A DNA stretch of 64,000 bases. Origin: Acinetobacter calcoaceticus (GTDB lineage: Bacteria; Pseudomonadota; Gammaproteobacteria; Pseudomonadales; Moraxellaceae). Location: the NCBI RefSeq assembly GCF_004345325.1, contig NZ_SLVJ01000005.1:105559-169558 (forward strand), given 5' to 3'. The notes under the pieces are model-generated. The model was not told where the DNA came from. It made no database searches and saw nothing but the letters and a program-made list of their open reading frames with translations. Positions 17,258 through 26,970 of this stretch are shown here, piece by piece; position 1 is the stretch's first letter; the number at the start of each line of letters is the position of its first letter. A program made the translations under genes and the position numbers.

Positions 17258-18484
17258 TTAAGCTTCAACAGTTTCACGATTGAGTAGTTTATCGAGCACG
17301 CCAAATTTCTTAAAGATTTTAGCGCGACGAGATGGATGAATATTGGCTTTATTTAAGTCACCTTTATAGTGCTTAAAGACCAACTTATCCATCATGTTAA
17401 ACCACAATGGTGGAATCAAAGCGGGCAGCAACATACTGGCATAACCACTCGGTAATTCAGGCGCTTCATCAAAATGACGCAATGCTTGAAACGGACGTGT
17501 CGGATAAGCATGATGGTCAGAGTGTCGCTGCAACTGATACAAAAACAGATTGGTCACAATATTATTGTTGTTCCAGCTATGTTCAGGCATGGTGCGCTGA
17601 TATTTTCCATCGGCATTTTTTTGGCGTAACAAACCATAATGCTCAATATAATTAATCAACTCAAATAAAGTTATGCCATAAAACGCTTGCGTCGCCAAAT
17701 AAGGCAAAGTGCCTTTACCAAAGATCGCCAACATACTGGAGTGGAATACTCCAGTCATAGCCCAACCTTGTAGCAACTCATTATCTTTAGACCAAAATGT
17801 CTGACCTTTACGCTTTAATCTATTGGTTTCAATTTCGATCGAAGACTTAAAAGAACCAACGACGGTACGTGGCCAAAATTGGTAAAAAGACTCACCCATT
17901 TTAGATGAGGCTGGATCTTCAGGTGTCGCAGCGCGCTTATGATGCCCATAAGGATGCTCAACACGGAAATGGTTATAACCTGTAGGCACCAAGGCCAAAT
18001 GCGATAATATATGATCAACACGCGCTTGTTTATGGCTCAGTTCATGCGCTGTATTAATCGCAACGCCATTAATTGCACCCATGGTCATACCCAAGAGCAC
18101 TTTGTCTAATAATGAAGTCTCTTTACGCCCAGTGAGATAACAGGCATAGATATTCGCTGCATATTGCAGTGGAATAAAGGTCTTCACCAAACGTGCATAA
18201 TACGGATCTTGCTCTAAGAGCTTAATTTGTTCAGCACTTGGATTATTATTATCCTTACCAATAATGGTATCTATGGTTGGAATCACTAGATGGATTAATA
18301 TCGGTCCAGCCAAGGCAAATACCTTTTTAATTGGACGTGGTGAAAATTGATAACCTGCCAAAGCGGCGATTCCAATCACAGGAAGTGCTGGGCTAATCAT
18401 CCATAAATAACGTTTTTTATCTAAGGCAAGGCCCGATTCAGCAGGAGCTTGAAGCGGCGGAGTCATGTGTACTGTAGCATTCAT
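17258..18484 (-). CDS. alkM: alkane 1-monooxygenase (AlkB family)
   Basis: A 408-residue integral membrane diiron enzyme that hydroxylates n-alkanes at the terminal carbon, using rubredoxin as electron donor. The eight-histidine motif set is present: NTAHELSHKQ, EHPYGHHKRAATPEDPASS, LQRHSDHHAYPTRPFQALRH, plus the AlkB motif NYIEHYGLLR. About six hydrophobic segments lie in the first 300 residues. No rubredoxin gene is adjacent, as in Acinetobacter, where rubA-rubB are elsewhere. The AraC-type gene divergent from it matches the alkR-alkM arrangement of this genus. Confidence 0.93.
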   Translation of the reverse strand: MNATVHMTPPLQAPAESGLALDKKRYLWMISPALPVIGIAALAGYQFSPRPIKKVFALAGPILIHLVIPTIDTIIGKDNNNPSAEQIKLLEQDPYYARLVKTFIPLQYAANIYACYLTGRKETSLLDKVLLGMTMGAINGVAINTAHELSHKQARVDHILSHLALVPTGYNHFRVEHPYGHHKRAATPEDPASSKMGESFYQFWPRTVVGSFKSSIEIETNRLKRKGQTFWSKDNELLQGWAMTGVFHSSMLAIFGKGTLPYLATQAFYGITLFELINYIEHYGLLRQKNADGKYQRTMPEHSWNNNNIVTNLFLYQLQRHSDHHAYPTRPFQALRHFDEAPELPSGYASMLLPALIPPLWFNMMDKLVFKHYKGDLNKANIHPSRRAKIFKKFGVLDKLLNRETVEA

Positions 18485-18675
18485 TGCTAAGTCATCCCTA
18501 TTTTTTGCATAATACTATCTTTACCCAAGGGAGCATGAGAAGATAGTTGTTATCGTCCATAAATGCTGTGTTACAGTCTTTGGCTCATCCAGCATGGGTA
18601 TTGTCCCCTACAAACAATATGTCTAAGCCCTTAGATAATTAATATTCATTAGCTCAAAATACTACAAATTTCTAT

Positions 18676-19641
18676 ATGGATGCACTGAGTAAAATACTTG
18701 AGGATATCCGCCTCAATAAAGCCGAATACCTTTATCTCAACACTCAAGGAGAATGGGCATTTCGAATACAACAGCAGCAAGCGGTTCTAGCCTATATCGT
18801 CTTGTCTGGCGAAATGTATATACACTTAGAACACAACCAAACACTACATGCCAAAACAGGCGATATCGTGATGTTGGCCTCAGGCCAAGCGCACCGCTGT
18901 AGCCATCTAGAACATCAGCAGCAATTGATTGAAACGGTCGATATCACGGCCATGTTTGATGGTCTTCAACAAGATGTGGTTTATCTAGGCGCTGCTGCAA
19001 CGCAGCACCATTTGATTATGGCGATTCGATGTAATATCGATACTATAATGGCCAAACCACTACTCAATGCCCTACCATCGTATATCCATTTACAAAATCT
19101 GTTCAGCCAGCGAGCGCCTGAATGGCTCAAAATTGGGCTGTCTTTTTTAGCACTTGAAACTCAACAGATCCTCCCAGGTCGAGATAAAATTATTGATCAT
19201 CTGATTAGTATTTTATTTATCGAATGTGTGCGTGATTATATTATTCATATCGAAGATGCCAACAATTGGCTCAGTGTATTGAGTCATCCGCAACTTTCCA
19301 ATGCCCTAACCGCAATCCATACCCAGCCTGAATTTGCATGGACCGTAGAAAGTCTTGCAGAACAATGCTGCATGTCACGTTCGAAGTTTGCCAGTGTCTT
19401 TCATGAACGGGTTGGCGAGACCCCTCTAGCCTACCTACAGCAACACCGGCTCAATTTGGCTTGTCAACTTCTGCGCGAAGGTCAACTCAGCATTAAACAA
19501 ATTGCGCATCAAGTTGGCTACAGTTCAGATACTACATTTAGCCAGAGTTTTAAAAAACGTTTTGAACTCAGCCCAAATCTTTACCGAAAGCAATTTGTTG
19601 CAGTCGATGCACAAGCGCATGATGACAGTGATAATAATTGA
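18676..19641 (+). CDS. alkR: AraC-family regulator of alkane hydroxylase
   Basis: A 321-residue AraC/XylS-type activator. The N-terminal cupin-like part (KTGDIVMLASGQAHRC) is a ligand-sensing domain. The C-terminal DNA-binding domain has the helix-turn-helix segments VESLAEQCCMSRSKFASVFH and SIKQIAHQVGYSSDTTFSQS, followed by FELSPNLYRKQF. It is divergent from alkM across 190 bases. In Acinetobacter baylyi AlkR induces alkM in response to alkanes; the same role is inferred here from position and family. Confidence 0.85.
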   Translation: MDALSKILEDIRLNKAEYLYLNTQGEWAFRIQQQQAVLAYIVLSGEMYIHLEHNQTLHAKTGDIVMLASGQAHRCSHLEHQQQLIETVDITAMFDGLQQDVVYLGAAATQHHLIMAIRCNIDTIMAKPLLNALPSYIHLQNLFSQRAPEWLKIGLSFLALETQQILPGRDKIIDHLISILFIECVRDYIIHIEDANNWLSVLSHPQLSNALTAIHTQPEFAWTVESLAEQCCMSRSKFASVFHERVGETPLAYLQQHRLNLACQLLREGQLSIKQIAHQVGYSSDTTFSQSFKKRFELSPNLYRKQFVAVDAQAHDDSDNN

Positions 19642-19674
19642 CATAATGATCAATAACTCAAATTTTTAAGCAAC

Positions 19675-19697
19675 AAAAAAGGCACCGTAGTGCCTTT
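19675..19697 (-). terminator. terminator downstream of ppiD
   Basis: The stem AAAGGCAC/GTGCCTTT with loop CGTA is followed on the minus strand by six T residues. It ends the leftward ppiD transcript and may also serve alkR. Confidence 0.8.
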
Positions 19698-19727
19698 AAA
19701 GATGGATTAATTGGTGCTGTGCATTGA

Positions 19728-21593
19728 TTATTTAACTTTAGCTTTAGACTCTAAATAATCCGTGTAGTTTTTCAACAATTGCTGACCACGTTGTGATTGA
19801 TACAACTTCGCCAATTCTTGCTGTTGCTCTACAGGCAGAGTATCTGCTTCAGACTTACTGACATCCGCGACAGCAACTATGACCAATTCATTCGGCAATG
19901 CAGCAGTCGTGACTGACCACATACCCGCTTTGGGCGCAGGTAGACTAAATGCTGCTCGTGAAATTTCACGTTTCAAACCTTGCTGACGAGTGAAGCCACC
20001 AATATCTTCAAAACTCAGTGAATGCTTAGCAAGCACTTGTTGTGCAGGCAGGGTTTTAAAGTCAGCAAGTACGTTGGCAATTTTTGCTTTTGCTGCATCT
20101 AGCGCCTTTTGCTCAGTTACCAATACTTTCACACGCGCTTTGGCATCCGCTAAGGGTTGCACGCCTGCTGCAGTGTAGTTACGCACTTTAATCCAAACTG
20201 CATCACCATTAGCGAGTTGCATGTTTGGCATTGCATTACGCTCACCATTCTTCACTTCTTCACTAAACATTTTAAGCTTAATCGCAGGATCAGCCATCAA
20301 CGGGTGATTAGAGAGTAAAGATAAACCTTTCGCAGTTTCAACTTTACTGGCTTTCACTTCCTGACTCACCACATCTAAAGCATCATTGTTCATCACTGAT
20401 TCATTTAAGCGATTCACTTGATCCATAAAGTAATTGGCTTGCTTGGTTTTCGCCAACTCTGCCGTTAAACGCTCGCGTTCAGCTTCAAAAGTAGGAATCG
20501 CCTCAGAAATCGGTTTAGATTCAATAATGTGATAACCCGCTGCAGTTTTAATCGGCTGAGTAGGCTGACCATTACTGGCAGTAACTGCCTGGTCAAAACT
20601 CTCACCATAAGTACCTGCAACATAGGTGACGGTTCCGCCCTTGGTTTTAGACGTCGCATCATCTGAATATTGATTCACAGCATCACCAAAGGACATACCC
20701 GCTTTGATTTTGGCATAAACCTCATCAGCTAATTTTTTACTTTCAGCATCAGTCCGCTTAGCATTCACTTCAAACAAGATATGTTTGACTTCATGTTGGA
20801 AATCTTTTTTGCGTTTTTCAACAAATTGCGCATAAGCCTGTTGCAACTCTGCATCAGTGACCGCTGTTTGGGTCTGATCAAACATGCTTGGACTCACGAC
20901 AACGAAATCCACATCAACTTTGGCAAGTTGTTTAAATTGGTTTGGATGTTTGTTGTAGTAATTGGCAATCTCTTGCTCAGAGACCTGAATCTTGCTCTTA
21001 TCAGCATCAAGTTTGATACTTGATAAAAAAAGACTGCGTTTTTCAGCTTGCAAATCAACCAACTGCTGTGTATCCAATTTACTGACTAGGGCCGTGCTGA
21101 TAATGCCACTACTTAAGAGTTGCACACCATTGCCTTGGCGTAAGTCTTCAAGCCAAGCTGCACTTTGAATCCCTTGTGAGCTCAAGTACTGCTTTAATCG
21201 TTCAGGTGAAAATTTACCATTTTCTTGAAATTCTGGAACTTGCGCAATCTTTGACATGATTTGTTCATCACTTAGAGAAATACCAAGTTCTGCCGCTTGT
21301 TGAGCCAGTAATTTTTGTGAAATAAGTCGCTCAAGTGCTTGATTTTCAATAAATGGAAGGTTTAACAAACTTTCATCAACTTGTGCGGCTTTTAAATAAT
21401 AATTCTTTAAACCTTGAGTTTCGTTATCTAACTCTTTTTTTGAAATTACCTGACCATTCACGGTCTTAGCCGCATCTGCTTGTTGCCCCCCACTAAAATA
21501 CCCCTCTATACCCACCAGAGCAAAAGGCGTTAAAAATAAAATGAGCAGGAGTTTACCAAGCCAACCCCTAATGAGATTACGAAAAGATTCCAT
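19728..21593 (-). CDS. ppiD: periplasmic folding chaperone PpiD (SurA-like, parvulin domain)
   Basis: A 621-residue protein anchored by an N-terminal membrane segment (LLLILFLTPFALVGIEGYF). It is followed by a SurA_N-type region (KTVNGQVISKKELDNETQGL) and a central parvulin domain (VKHILFEVNAKRTDAESKKL, then GMSFGDAVNQYSDDATSKTKGG and TAAGYHIIESKPI). PpiD sits at the SecYEG exit and assists folding of outer-membrane and periplasmic proteins. hupB lies upstream in the same direction, as in many gamma-proteobacteria, but a terminator separates them. Confidence 0.92.
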   Translation of the reverse strand: MESFRNLIRGWLGKLLLILFLTPFALVGIEGYFSGGQQADAAKTVNGQVISKKELDNETQGLKNYYLKAAQVDESLLNLPFIENQALERLISQKLLAQQAAELGISLSDEQIMSKIAQVPEFQENGKFSPERLKQYLSSQGIQSAAWLEDLRQGNGVQLLSSGIISTALVSKLDTQQLVDLQAEKRSLFLSSIKLDADKSKIQVSEQEIANYYNKHPNQFKQLAKVDVDFVVVSPSMFDQTQTAVTDAELQQAYAQFVEKRKKDFQHEVKHILFEVNAKRTDAESKKLADEVYAKIKAGMSFGDAVNQYSDDATSKTKGGTVTYVAGTYGESFDQAVTASNGQPTQPIKTAAGYHIIESKPISEAIPTFEAERERLTAELAKTKQANYFMDQVNRLNESVMNNDALDVVSQEVKASKVETAKGLSLLSNHPLMADPAIKLKMFSEEVKNGERNAMPNMQLANGDAVWIKVRNYTAAGVQPLADAKARVKVLVTEQKALDAAKAKIANVLADFKTLPAQQVLAKHSLSFEDIGGFTRQQGLKREISRAAFSLPAPKAGMWSVTTAALPNELVIVAVADVSKSEADTLPVEQQQELAKLYQSQRGQQLLKNYTDYLESKAKVK

Positions 21594-21682
21594 AGGTATT
21601 CCAATATTTTATTACGTGAGGATTCTAACTGATATTCAAAAATGAATGAATGAGCAAAGTATTATTATTTGAAATAATAAAT

Positions 21683-21710
21683 AAAAAAACGCGCCTCACA
21701 GGCGCGTTTT
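21683..21710 (-). terminator. terminator downstream of hupB
   Basis: The stem AAAACGCGCC/GGCGCGTTTT is followed on the minus strand by a T-run, directly after the hupB stop. Confidence 0.9.
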
Positions 21711-21724
21711 AAGCAATCAATAGC

Positions 21725-21997
21725 TTAAGCAACTGAATCTTTCAAGCCTTTACCTGCTTTGAAGCTAGGTACCTTGCTGGCTTTAATTTGTAGCTCTTCG
21801 CCAGTTTTAGGATTACGGCCTGTACGTGCGGCACGGTCTTTAACACTGAAAGTACCAAAACCCACGAGTGTTACTGTATCGCCTTTTTTCAGCGCTTCAC
21901 CAATAGAAGCAATAGTCGCGTCCAATGCTTTACCTGCATCAGTCTTAGACAATCCCCCTTTCTCTGCAATAGCGTCAATTAATTCTGATTTATTCAT
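21725..21997 (-). CDS. hupB: DNA-binding protein HU-beta
   Basis: A 90-residue HU protein: [20 protein letters not shown], then [20 protein letters not shown] and the DNA-intercalating arm [20 protein letters not shown]. The length and the proline at the arm tip fit HU-beta. It is a nucleoid-associated architectural protein. It has its own terminator and is probably highly expressed. Confidence 0.95.
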   Translation of the reverse strand: MNKSELIDAIAEKGGLSKTDAGKALDATIASIGEALKKGDTVTLVGFGTFSVKDRAARTGRNPKTGEELQIKASKVPSFKAGKGLKDSVA

Positions 21998-22156
21998 GAA
22001 GATTAAGTCCTCTTATATCGTTTGTTTAAGATTCAAGGCTTATAGTTAAAAAGGCCATGACGACTTTATAGCAATGCTTTGGGGCAAAACGCAAGACTCG
22101 AGACCCTGTTTTCACAAAAATAAATCACATAAATTGGAAAAAATGGCATTTAATGC

Positions 22157-22696
22157 TTAGGATTGACCGTTTTTAGTCAATTTCGCTTTGATTTCCGCAT
22201 TCTCTGTTGTCAACACATCGACCTTCTGATGCAACTGCAAAATCAAACTCTCTAGGTACTGTAGATCCTTTGCTGTGACCAGACCGATACGATTTAAAGA
22301 ATGATTGACGCCTTGATCAATAATTTTTTCGACCTTGTCTTTTTTATCAGCAACGCTGTCTTTGGTTTTGGCTTTCACTCTACCTTTTTCAGCAGCATTC
22401 TCTTGGCTTTGGTCTTGAGCCCGATGGGTTGCTTGGTCTGAAGTCTGATCATTGACTTGTTGACTGGTTGATTCAAGTTCCTCACCAACTTTGACTAATG
22501 AGTCAAATAATTTATTCCCTTCTTCTTCTGCACGTGAAAAGGCCCCTAAACCTGCCAACCAAATCTGTTTGGTATATTTTCTAAAATCTAGTGATGATTT
22601 ACGTGATGATGATTTAGATCTTGATTTTGAATCAGTTGTGTTTTGATCTAATGGTTGAACTTGTCCGCTGACAAAATTGTCTTTTTCTTGATCCAT
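22157..22696 (-). CDS. phasin-family protein
   Basis: A 179-residue protein. The segment KYTKQIWLAGLGAFSRAEEE, followed by GNKLFDSLVKVGEELES, is the hallmark of PhaM/PhaF-type phasins. The middle is hydrophilic and rich in Q, D and K. The C-terminus (LESLILQLHQKVDVLTTENA) is a predicted coiled coil. Such proteins coat polyhydroxyalkanoate granules or act as histone-like, granule-to-DNA linkers. No PHA synthase gene is in the window, so its present role is open. Confidence 0.8.
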   Translation of the reverse strand: MDQEKDNFVSGQVQPLDQNTTDSKSRSKSSSRKSSLDFRKYTKQIWLAGLGAFSRAEEEGNKLFDSLVKVGEELESTSQQVNDQTSDQATHRAQDQSQENAAEKGRVKAKTKDSVADKKDKVEKIIDQGVNHSLNRIGLVTAKDLQYLESLILQLHQKVDVLTTENAEIKAKLTKNGQS

Positions 22697-22894
22697 CGCC
22701 CTTGACTCCTACCGAGACTCTGCCAGTTATAGCCTATAAGACTATAAAATACTGTTATAATAGCAAACAAAATACTTGAACCTTTCTCAAAACTGTTCTA
22801 CAAAGCAAGGTGATAATTTCGTTATTTATGTGAGTTAGATCACTTTATTTAAAAATTGATGACTGATTAAACAGCTCACTTTAAGGATGTTTTT

Positions 22895-23548
22895 ATGAAT
22901 GAATCGCAACATCAACAGAGTAGGACTCGTTGGTTGCTAAACATTTCGATGATCATATTAGAAACAATATTTTCTTTTGTACTCAAACATGATCGAGTTG
23001 TTCGCCTACAAGCGCAGAAATTTATAGATCAAGAACTCACTGTGAAGGTGAATAGCTATATCCCCTATTTTGATTTCTATGTGCAGTTTACAGACAAGGG
23101 ATTACTGTTTGATGTACATGCGCCAGATAAAGCTGTTGATTTGTGCATTAATAGCAGCTTATTCGATCTGATCCGCGCCTTCGCTTTGGGCAATGCTCGA
23201 AGTCTACGTAAAATGCGTTATGAGGGTGATAAAATCCTTAAAGATGAATTTCAAGTCTTTATCATTCATCTCACTGCACCCAAACTACTCGCAGATTGGA
23301 AGCACTGGTTAACCCATCCAGACGATGACCAAAATAGCCTTGCCTCAAAAAAAAGAATTGCCCCGCTACTTGAAAAAATTGACCAACAACGCTCAAAAAT
23401 CAACAGCCTTCAAGTTGAAGTCAAACAATACCAAAATCGTGTGCGTCGCATGCAGTTTAATTACACACGACTAAAGTGGATATTAGGCATAATATCATTG
23501 CTGTTTACACTATTAAGCGTGTATAATTTGTGGTTGCTTATGCGCTGA
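22895..23548 (+). CDS. conserved membrane-anchored protein, SCP2/UbiJ-like N-terminus
   Basis: A 217-residue protein of unknown function. Residues about 40-135 (VNSYIPYFDFYVQFTDKGLL, DLCINSSLFDLIRAFALGNA, RKMRYEGDKILKDEFQVFII) look like the lipid-binding SCP2 fold found in UbiJ. This is followed by a coiled coil (KIDQQRSKINSLQVEVKQYQ) and a single C-terminal membrane helix. UbiJ has no such membrane anchor, so this may be a related Acinetobacter-specific protein. It lies alone between the phasin gene and iscR. Confidence 0.6.
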   Translation: MNESQHQQSRTRWLLNISMIILETIFSFVLKHDRVVRLQAQKFIDQELTVKVNSYIPYFDFYVQFTDKGLLFDVHAPDKAVDLCINSSLFDLIRAFALGNARSLRKMRYEGDKILKDEFQVFIIHLTAPKLLADWKHWLTHPDDDQNSLASKKRIAPLLEKIDQQRSKINSLQVEVKQYQNRVRRMQFNYTRLKWILGIISLLFTLLSVYNLWLLMR

Positions 23549-23621
23549 TCAGCGTGTCTCCACAGCTTCTGCAGCTGCTTTAATAATATTGATATAAGCC
23601 CTGACAAACATAGAAAAAAAT

Positions 23622-23646
23622 AATCCCGACTTATTTAGTAGGAATT
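23622..23646 (+). promoter_or_regulatory. IscR type 1 binding site, distal copy
   Basis: The sequence begins AATCCCGACT, has a TATTT centre and continues AGTAGGAATT. It fits the type 1 IscR pattern (YYGACT, five A/T, AGTCRR) with one mismatch in the right arm. It is centred about 33 bases upstream of the second site. Confidence 0.6.
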
Positions 23647-23654
23647 AGGATAAA

Positions 23655-23679
23655 ATACTTGACTAATTTAGTCAGGATT
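23655..23679 (+). promoter_or_regulatory. IscR type 1 binding site overlapping the isc promoter
   Basis: The sequence begins ATACTTGACT, has AATTT in the centre and ends AGTCAGGATT, an excellent match to the type 1 IscR consensus. TTGACT inside it can serve as the -35 box, so [2Fe-2S]-IscR would repress its own operon by occlusion, as in E. coli. Confidence 0.8.
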
Positions 23680-23719
23680 CATACACTTTAACTATCTCGT
23701 CTTAATTGTGTACAAGGTC

Positions 23720-24193
23720 ATGCGCTTAACAACTCGCGGTCGCTACGCAGTGACTGCTTTACTCGACCTCGCACTGCAGCCAACTGAGCAAACGATTACG
23801 CTTGCTGAGATTGCCACACGACAAACCATATCAGTTGCCTACTTAGAGCAATTGTTTGCGAAGTTGAAACGACATGGCTTGGTATCCAGTGTTAGAGGTG
23901 CAAATGGTGGTTACCATCTTGCACGCCCATCAGATCAAATTACAGTTTTAGAAATTATTGAAGCTGTCAATGAAACCGTGGATGCCACACGCTGCGACCA
24001 TAAAGGCAACTGCCAAAACGGTGCAATGTGTCTAACCCATGATCTCTGGCATGAACTCTCCAATCATATTGCCGATTACTTAGCTAAAATCACGCTTGCC
24101 GACCTCGTCGCACGTGACAACGTTCAAACCGTTGCTATACGCCAAAATTCGACATCTCTTGATTCAGCCCTACTCTCGGCTACAGGTATTTGA
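23720..24193 (+). CDS. iscR: Fe-S cluster regulator IscR
   Basis: A 157-residue Rrf2-family regulator starting [20 protein letters not shown]. The wing helix region ([33 protein letters not shown]) is standard. The three cluster-binding cysteines are in [20 protein letters not shown], so it can carry a [2Fe-2S] cluster. The ATG at 23720 is used rather than the GTG at 23708. iscS begins one base after the stop, so the two are co-transcribed. Confidence 0.94.
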   Translation: MRLTTRGRYAVTALLDLALQPTEQTITLAEIATRQTISVAYLEQLFAKLKRHGLVSSVRGANGGYHLARPSDQITVLEIIEAVNETVDATRCDHKGNCQNGAMCLTHDLWHELSNHIADYLAKITLADLVARDNVQTVAIRQNSTSLDSALLSATGI

Positions 24194-24194
24194 C

Positions 24195-25412
24195 ATGAAA
24201 CGTCCAATTTATCTTGATTACGCAGCAACCACTCCAGTTGACCCGCAAGTTGCACAACGCATGATGGAATGTCTTACATTTGACGGCACATTTGGTAATG
24301 CCGCATCTCGTTCGCATTTCTATGGCTGGCAAACTGAAGAAAAAGTTGAGTATGCACGTGAACAAGTTGCCAATCTCATCAAAGCTGACCCACGTGAAAT
24401 CGTGTGGACTTCTGGCGCAACTGAATCAGATAACTTGGCTCTAAAAGGAATTGCAGGGTTCTATAAAACTCGCGGCAAACACATTATTACCAGCAAAATT
24501 GAACACAAAGCCATTTTAGATCCATGTCGCGAACTTGAGGCTGAAGGTTTTGAAATCACTTACTTGGAACCTGAGCCAAAAACAGGATTAATTACTGCTG
24601 AGATGGTTCAAGCTGCACTTCGTCCAGACACCATTTTGGTCTCTTTGATGATGGTCAACAATGAGCTAGGTACCATTACAGATGTGGCAGCGATTGGTGA
24701 AATCACTCGCGCCAACAAAACATTCTTCCATGTTGATGCTGCACAAGCTGCGGGTAAAGTTGAAATTGATCTATCAACGCTAAAAGTTGATTTGATGAGT
24801 TTTTCAGCACACAAAGTTTATGGTCCTAAAGGTATTGGCGCACTCTATGTACGCCGTACGCCACGTGTACGTCTAAAAGCACAAATGCATGGTGGTGGTC
24901 ATGAGCGTGGTATGCGTTCAGGCACCCTTGCGACTCACCAAATCGTCGGTATGGGTGAAGCGTTTGAAATTGCAGGCAAAAACATGGCATCTGAACAAGC
25001 CCGCCTCAAAGTACTGCGTGACAAACTCTGGAATGGTCTACAAGATCTAGAACAAGTGTTCCTCAATGGTCACCCGACTCAACATGTATCTAACTACTTA
25101 AACGCCAGCTTCAACTTCGTTGAGGGTGAATCCTTGATGATGGCATTGAAAGATGTTGCCGTTTCTTCTGGTTCTGCATGTACATCTGCAACACTTGAGC
25201 CATCATACGTACTGCGTGCTCTCGGCCTTTCAGATGAGTTAGCACACAGCTCGATCCGTTTTAGCTTTGGTACCTATACCACCGAAGCAGATATTGATCA
25301 TGTACTTACAGTCACTAAGGCGGCTGTTAATAAATTGCGCGAACTTTCTCCTCTTTGGGATATGTACAAAGAAGGGATCGATTTAGCAACAGTCGAGTGG
25401 GCTGAGCATTAA
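24195..25412 (+). CDS. iscS: cysteine desulfurase IscS
   Basis: A 405-residue PLP enzyme releasing sulfur from cysteine for Fe-S cluster assembly. It has the N-terminal [13 protein letters not shown], the PLP lysine in [19 protein letters not shown] and the catalytic cysteine loop [20 protein letters not shown]. The length equals E. coli IscS. The longer open frame starting at 24096 overlaps iscR and is rejected; the ATG at 24195 gives the family N-terminus. Confidence 0.97.
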   Translation: MKRPIYLDYAATTPVDPQVAQRMMECLTFDGTFGNAASRSHFYGWQTEEKVEYAREQVANLIKADPREIVWTSGATESDNLALKGIAGFYKTRGKHIITSKIEHKAILDPCRELEAEGFEITYLEPEPKTGLITAEMVQAALRPDTILVSLMMVNNELGTITDVAAIGEITRANKTFFHVDAAQAAGKVEIDLSTLKVDLMSFSAHKVYGPKGIGALYVRRTPRVRLKAQMHGGGHERGMRSGTLATHQIVGMGEAFEIAGKNMASEQARLKVLRDKLWNGLQDLEQVFLNGHPTQHVSNYLNASFNFVEGESLMMALKDVAVSSGSACTSATLEPSYVLRALGLSDELAHSSIRFSFGTYTTEADIDHVLTVTKAAVNKLRELSPLWDMYKEGIDLATVEWAEH

Positions 25413-25497
25413 TTTAACCGGACATCCCATTGAAACCCATTAGGATGTCTCCATATTCAATATTATCAAGGCTGACCCCGAGTTTTGGAGAAGCAAC

Positions 25498-25884
25498 ATG
25501 GCTTATAGTGAAAAAGTAATTGATCATTACGAAAACCCTCGTAATGTTGGTGTTTTAGATAAAAATGCCGAAAATGTAGGTACAGGTATGGTCGGTGCGC
25601 CTGCTTGTGGTGACGTAATGCGTTTACAGATTCAAGTGAATGATGACGGCATTATCGAAGAAGCACGCTTTAAAACCTACGGTTGCGGCTCTGCGATTGC
25701 ATCAAGCTCGCTGGTTACCGAATGGTTAAAAGGTAAAACGCTTGATCAAGCACAATCAATTAAAAATATTGATATTGCTACCGAATTGGCTCTACCGCCA
25801 GTAAAAGTGCATTGTTCAGTACTTGCTGAAGATGCGATTAAGGCTGCTGTACAAGATTACCGCAGCAAAAAAGTCAAAGCTTAA
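25498..25884 (+). CDS. iscU: Fe-S cluster scaffold IscU
   Basis: A 128-residue scaffold. The three cluster ligands are in GAPACGDVM, KTYGCGSAIASSS and KVHCSVLAEDAI, and the HscA-recognition motif LPPVK is intact. IscS donates sulfur to this protein and HscA/HscB release the finished cluster. It follows iscS after 85 bases; a GGAG site precedes the ATG. Confidence 0.97.
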   Translation: MAYSEKVIDHYENPRNVGVLDKNAENVGTGMVGAPACGDVMRLQIQVNDDGIIEEARFKTYGCGSAIASSSLVTEWLKGKTLDQAQSIKNIDIATELALPPVKVHCSVLAEDAIKAAVQDYRSKKVKA

Positions 25885-25909
25885 ATCATCGTAGTTGAAT
25901 GGAGTTTTC

Positions 25910-26230
25910 ATGATCAATTTAACCGAAAATGCTGCAACTCATATCAGCAATTACTTAAAGAATCGCGGTAAGGGTGAAGGTATTCGCGTTGGCGTGAGAA
26001 CTTCAGGCTGTTCAGGTTTGGCCTATGTGCTTGAATTTGTCGACGATGTAGATAATCATGACCAAGTGTTTGAGCAGTTTGGTGTTAAAGTCTTTATTGA
26101 CCCAAAGAGCATCGTGTATTTGGATGGTATGCAAATGGACTATGTCAAAAATGGATTGAATGAAGGCTTTGAATTCAACAACCCAAATAAAAAGGGTGAA
26201 TGTGGTTGCGGTGAGTCTTTCACTGTCTAA
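25910..26230 (+). CDS. iscA: A-type Fe-S carrier IscA
   Basis: A 106-residue A-type carrier beginning [20 protein letters not shown]. The cysteine ligands are in [14 protein letters not shown] and GECGCGESF. The ATG at 25910 has a GGAG site; an in-frame upstream ATG at 25895 would add five residues not found in the family. It delivers clusters to target proteins. Confidence 0.94.
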   Translation: MINLTENAATHISNYLKNRGKGEGIRVGVRTSGCSGLAYVLEFVDDVDNHDQVFEQFGVKVFIDPKSIVYLDGMQMDYVKNGLNEGFEFNNPNKKGECGCGESFTV

Positions 26231-26268
26231 CCTGTTTATTCTTGGGGCTAAGCAAGCCTCCGCTCAAC

Positions 26269-26301
26269 CAATTAAAACAGTGTCTCGCACTGTTTTAATT
26301 G
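26269..26301 (+). terminator. strong hairpin between iscA and hscB
   Basis: A perfect 14-base-pair inverted repeat, CAATTAAAACAGTG (26269-26282) and its complement (26288-26301), with a five-base loop. It sits in the 98-base gap inside the isc operon. The run TTTTAATTGTATTCTT on the 3' side is a weak terminator tail, so it may attenuate transcription into hscB-hscA-fdx or protect the iscRSUA message. Confidence 0.65.
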
Positions 26302-26328
26302 TATTCTTCACCTTGGAACTGATGCCCA

Positions 26329-26847
26329 ATGAATCACTTTGAGTTATTTAATCTCCCCACTGCACTTGATCTGAACTTGGCTGAGTTAAAAGCCGCATTC
26401 CTCAAATTGCAGCAACTTTATCATCCAGACAAAGCGGAAAATAAAGAACAAGCGGTGATTAAATCCAGTGAGATTAATCAAGCCTATAAAACCTTGCTGC
26501 AAGTTGATAGTCGCGCTGGGTATTTACTGCAACTCAAGAAACAAGATCATCTCCTCGATCAATCGATTAGTGACTTTGAATTTCTACAGTCTGCACTTGA
26601 AATTCGTGAACAACTCGATGAATCTCGTCAAGCTGAACAATTACACTCTTTAAAGAATGAAGTTCAGCAATGGATCGATGGCTTGGTTCGCGAATTTAAA
26701 ATTGATTATGACGAAGAAGATTGGGCTGATGCACGTGATACTGTAAGAAAATTACGCTTCTTCCAAAAAGTTATGCATGACATCGATAAAGCTGAAGATC
26801 GCTTACTCGATGACGAAGATTTTAATTTGGATGATGACGATTTTTAA
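26329..26847 (+). CDS. hscB: Fe-S cluster co-chaperone HscB
   Basis: A 172-residue J-domain protein. The J domain spans about residues 1-72 with the HPD motif in LYHPDKAENKEQ; the C-terminal three-helix domain that binds IscU follows. The tail is highly acidic (EDRLLDDEDFNLDDDDF), longer than in E. coli. It recruits IscU to HscA. It starts 28 bases after the intercistronic hairpin. Confidence 0.93.
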   Translation: MNHFELFNLPTALDLNLAELKAAFLKLQQLYHPDKAENKEQAVIKSSEINQAYKTLLQVDSRAGYLLQLKKQDHLLDQSISDFEFLQSALEIREQLDESRQAEQLHSLKNEVQQWIDGLVREFKIDYDEEDWADARDTVRKLRFFQKVMHDIDKAEDRLLDDEDFNLDDDDF

Positions 26848-26970
26848 TAATCAACAACCAATATTGATTCCCCTAGGTCTTCGATCTTTGCCACAGTTGC
26901 GCTTAGACCTGTAATATATGTATGTTGTAAAATGATTTGTTTTTCGATATTTAGTTAAGGATGTAACAGC

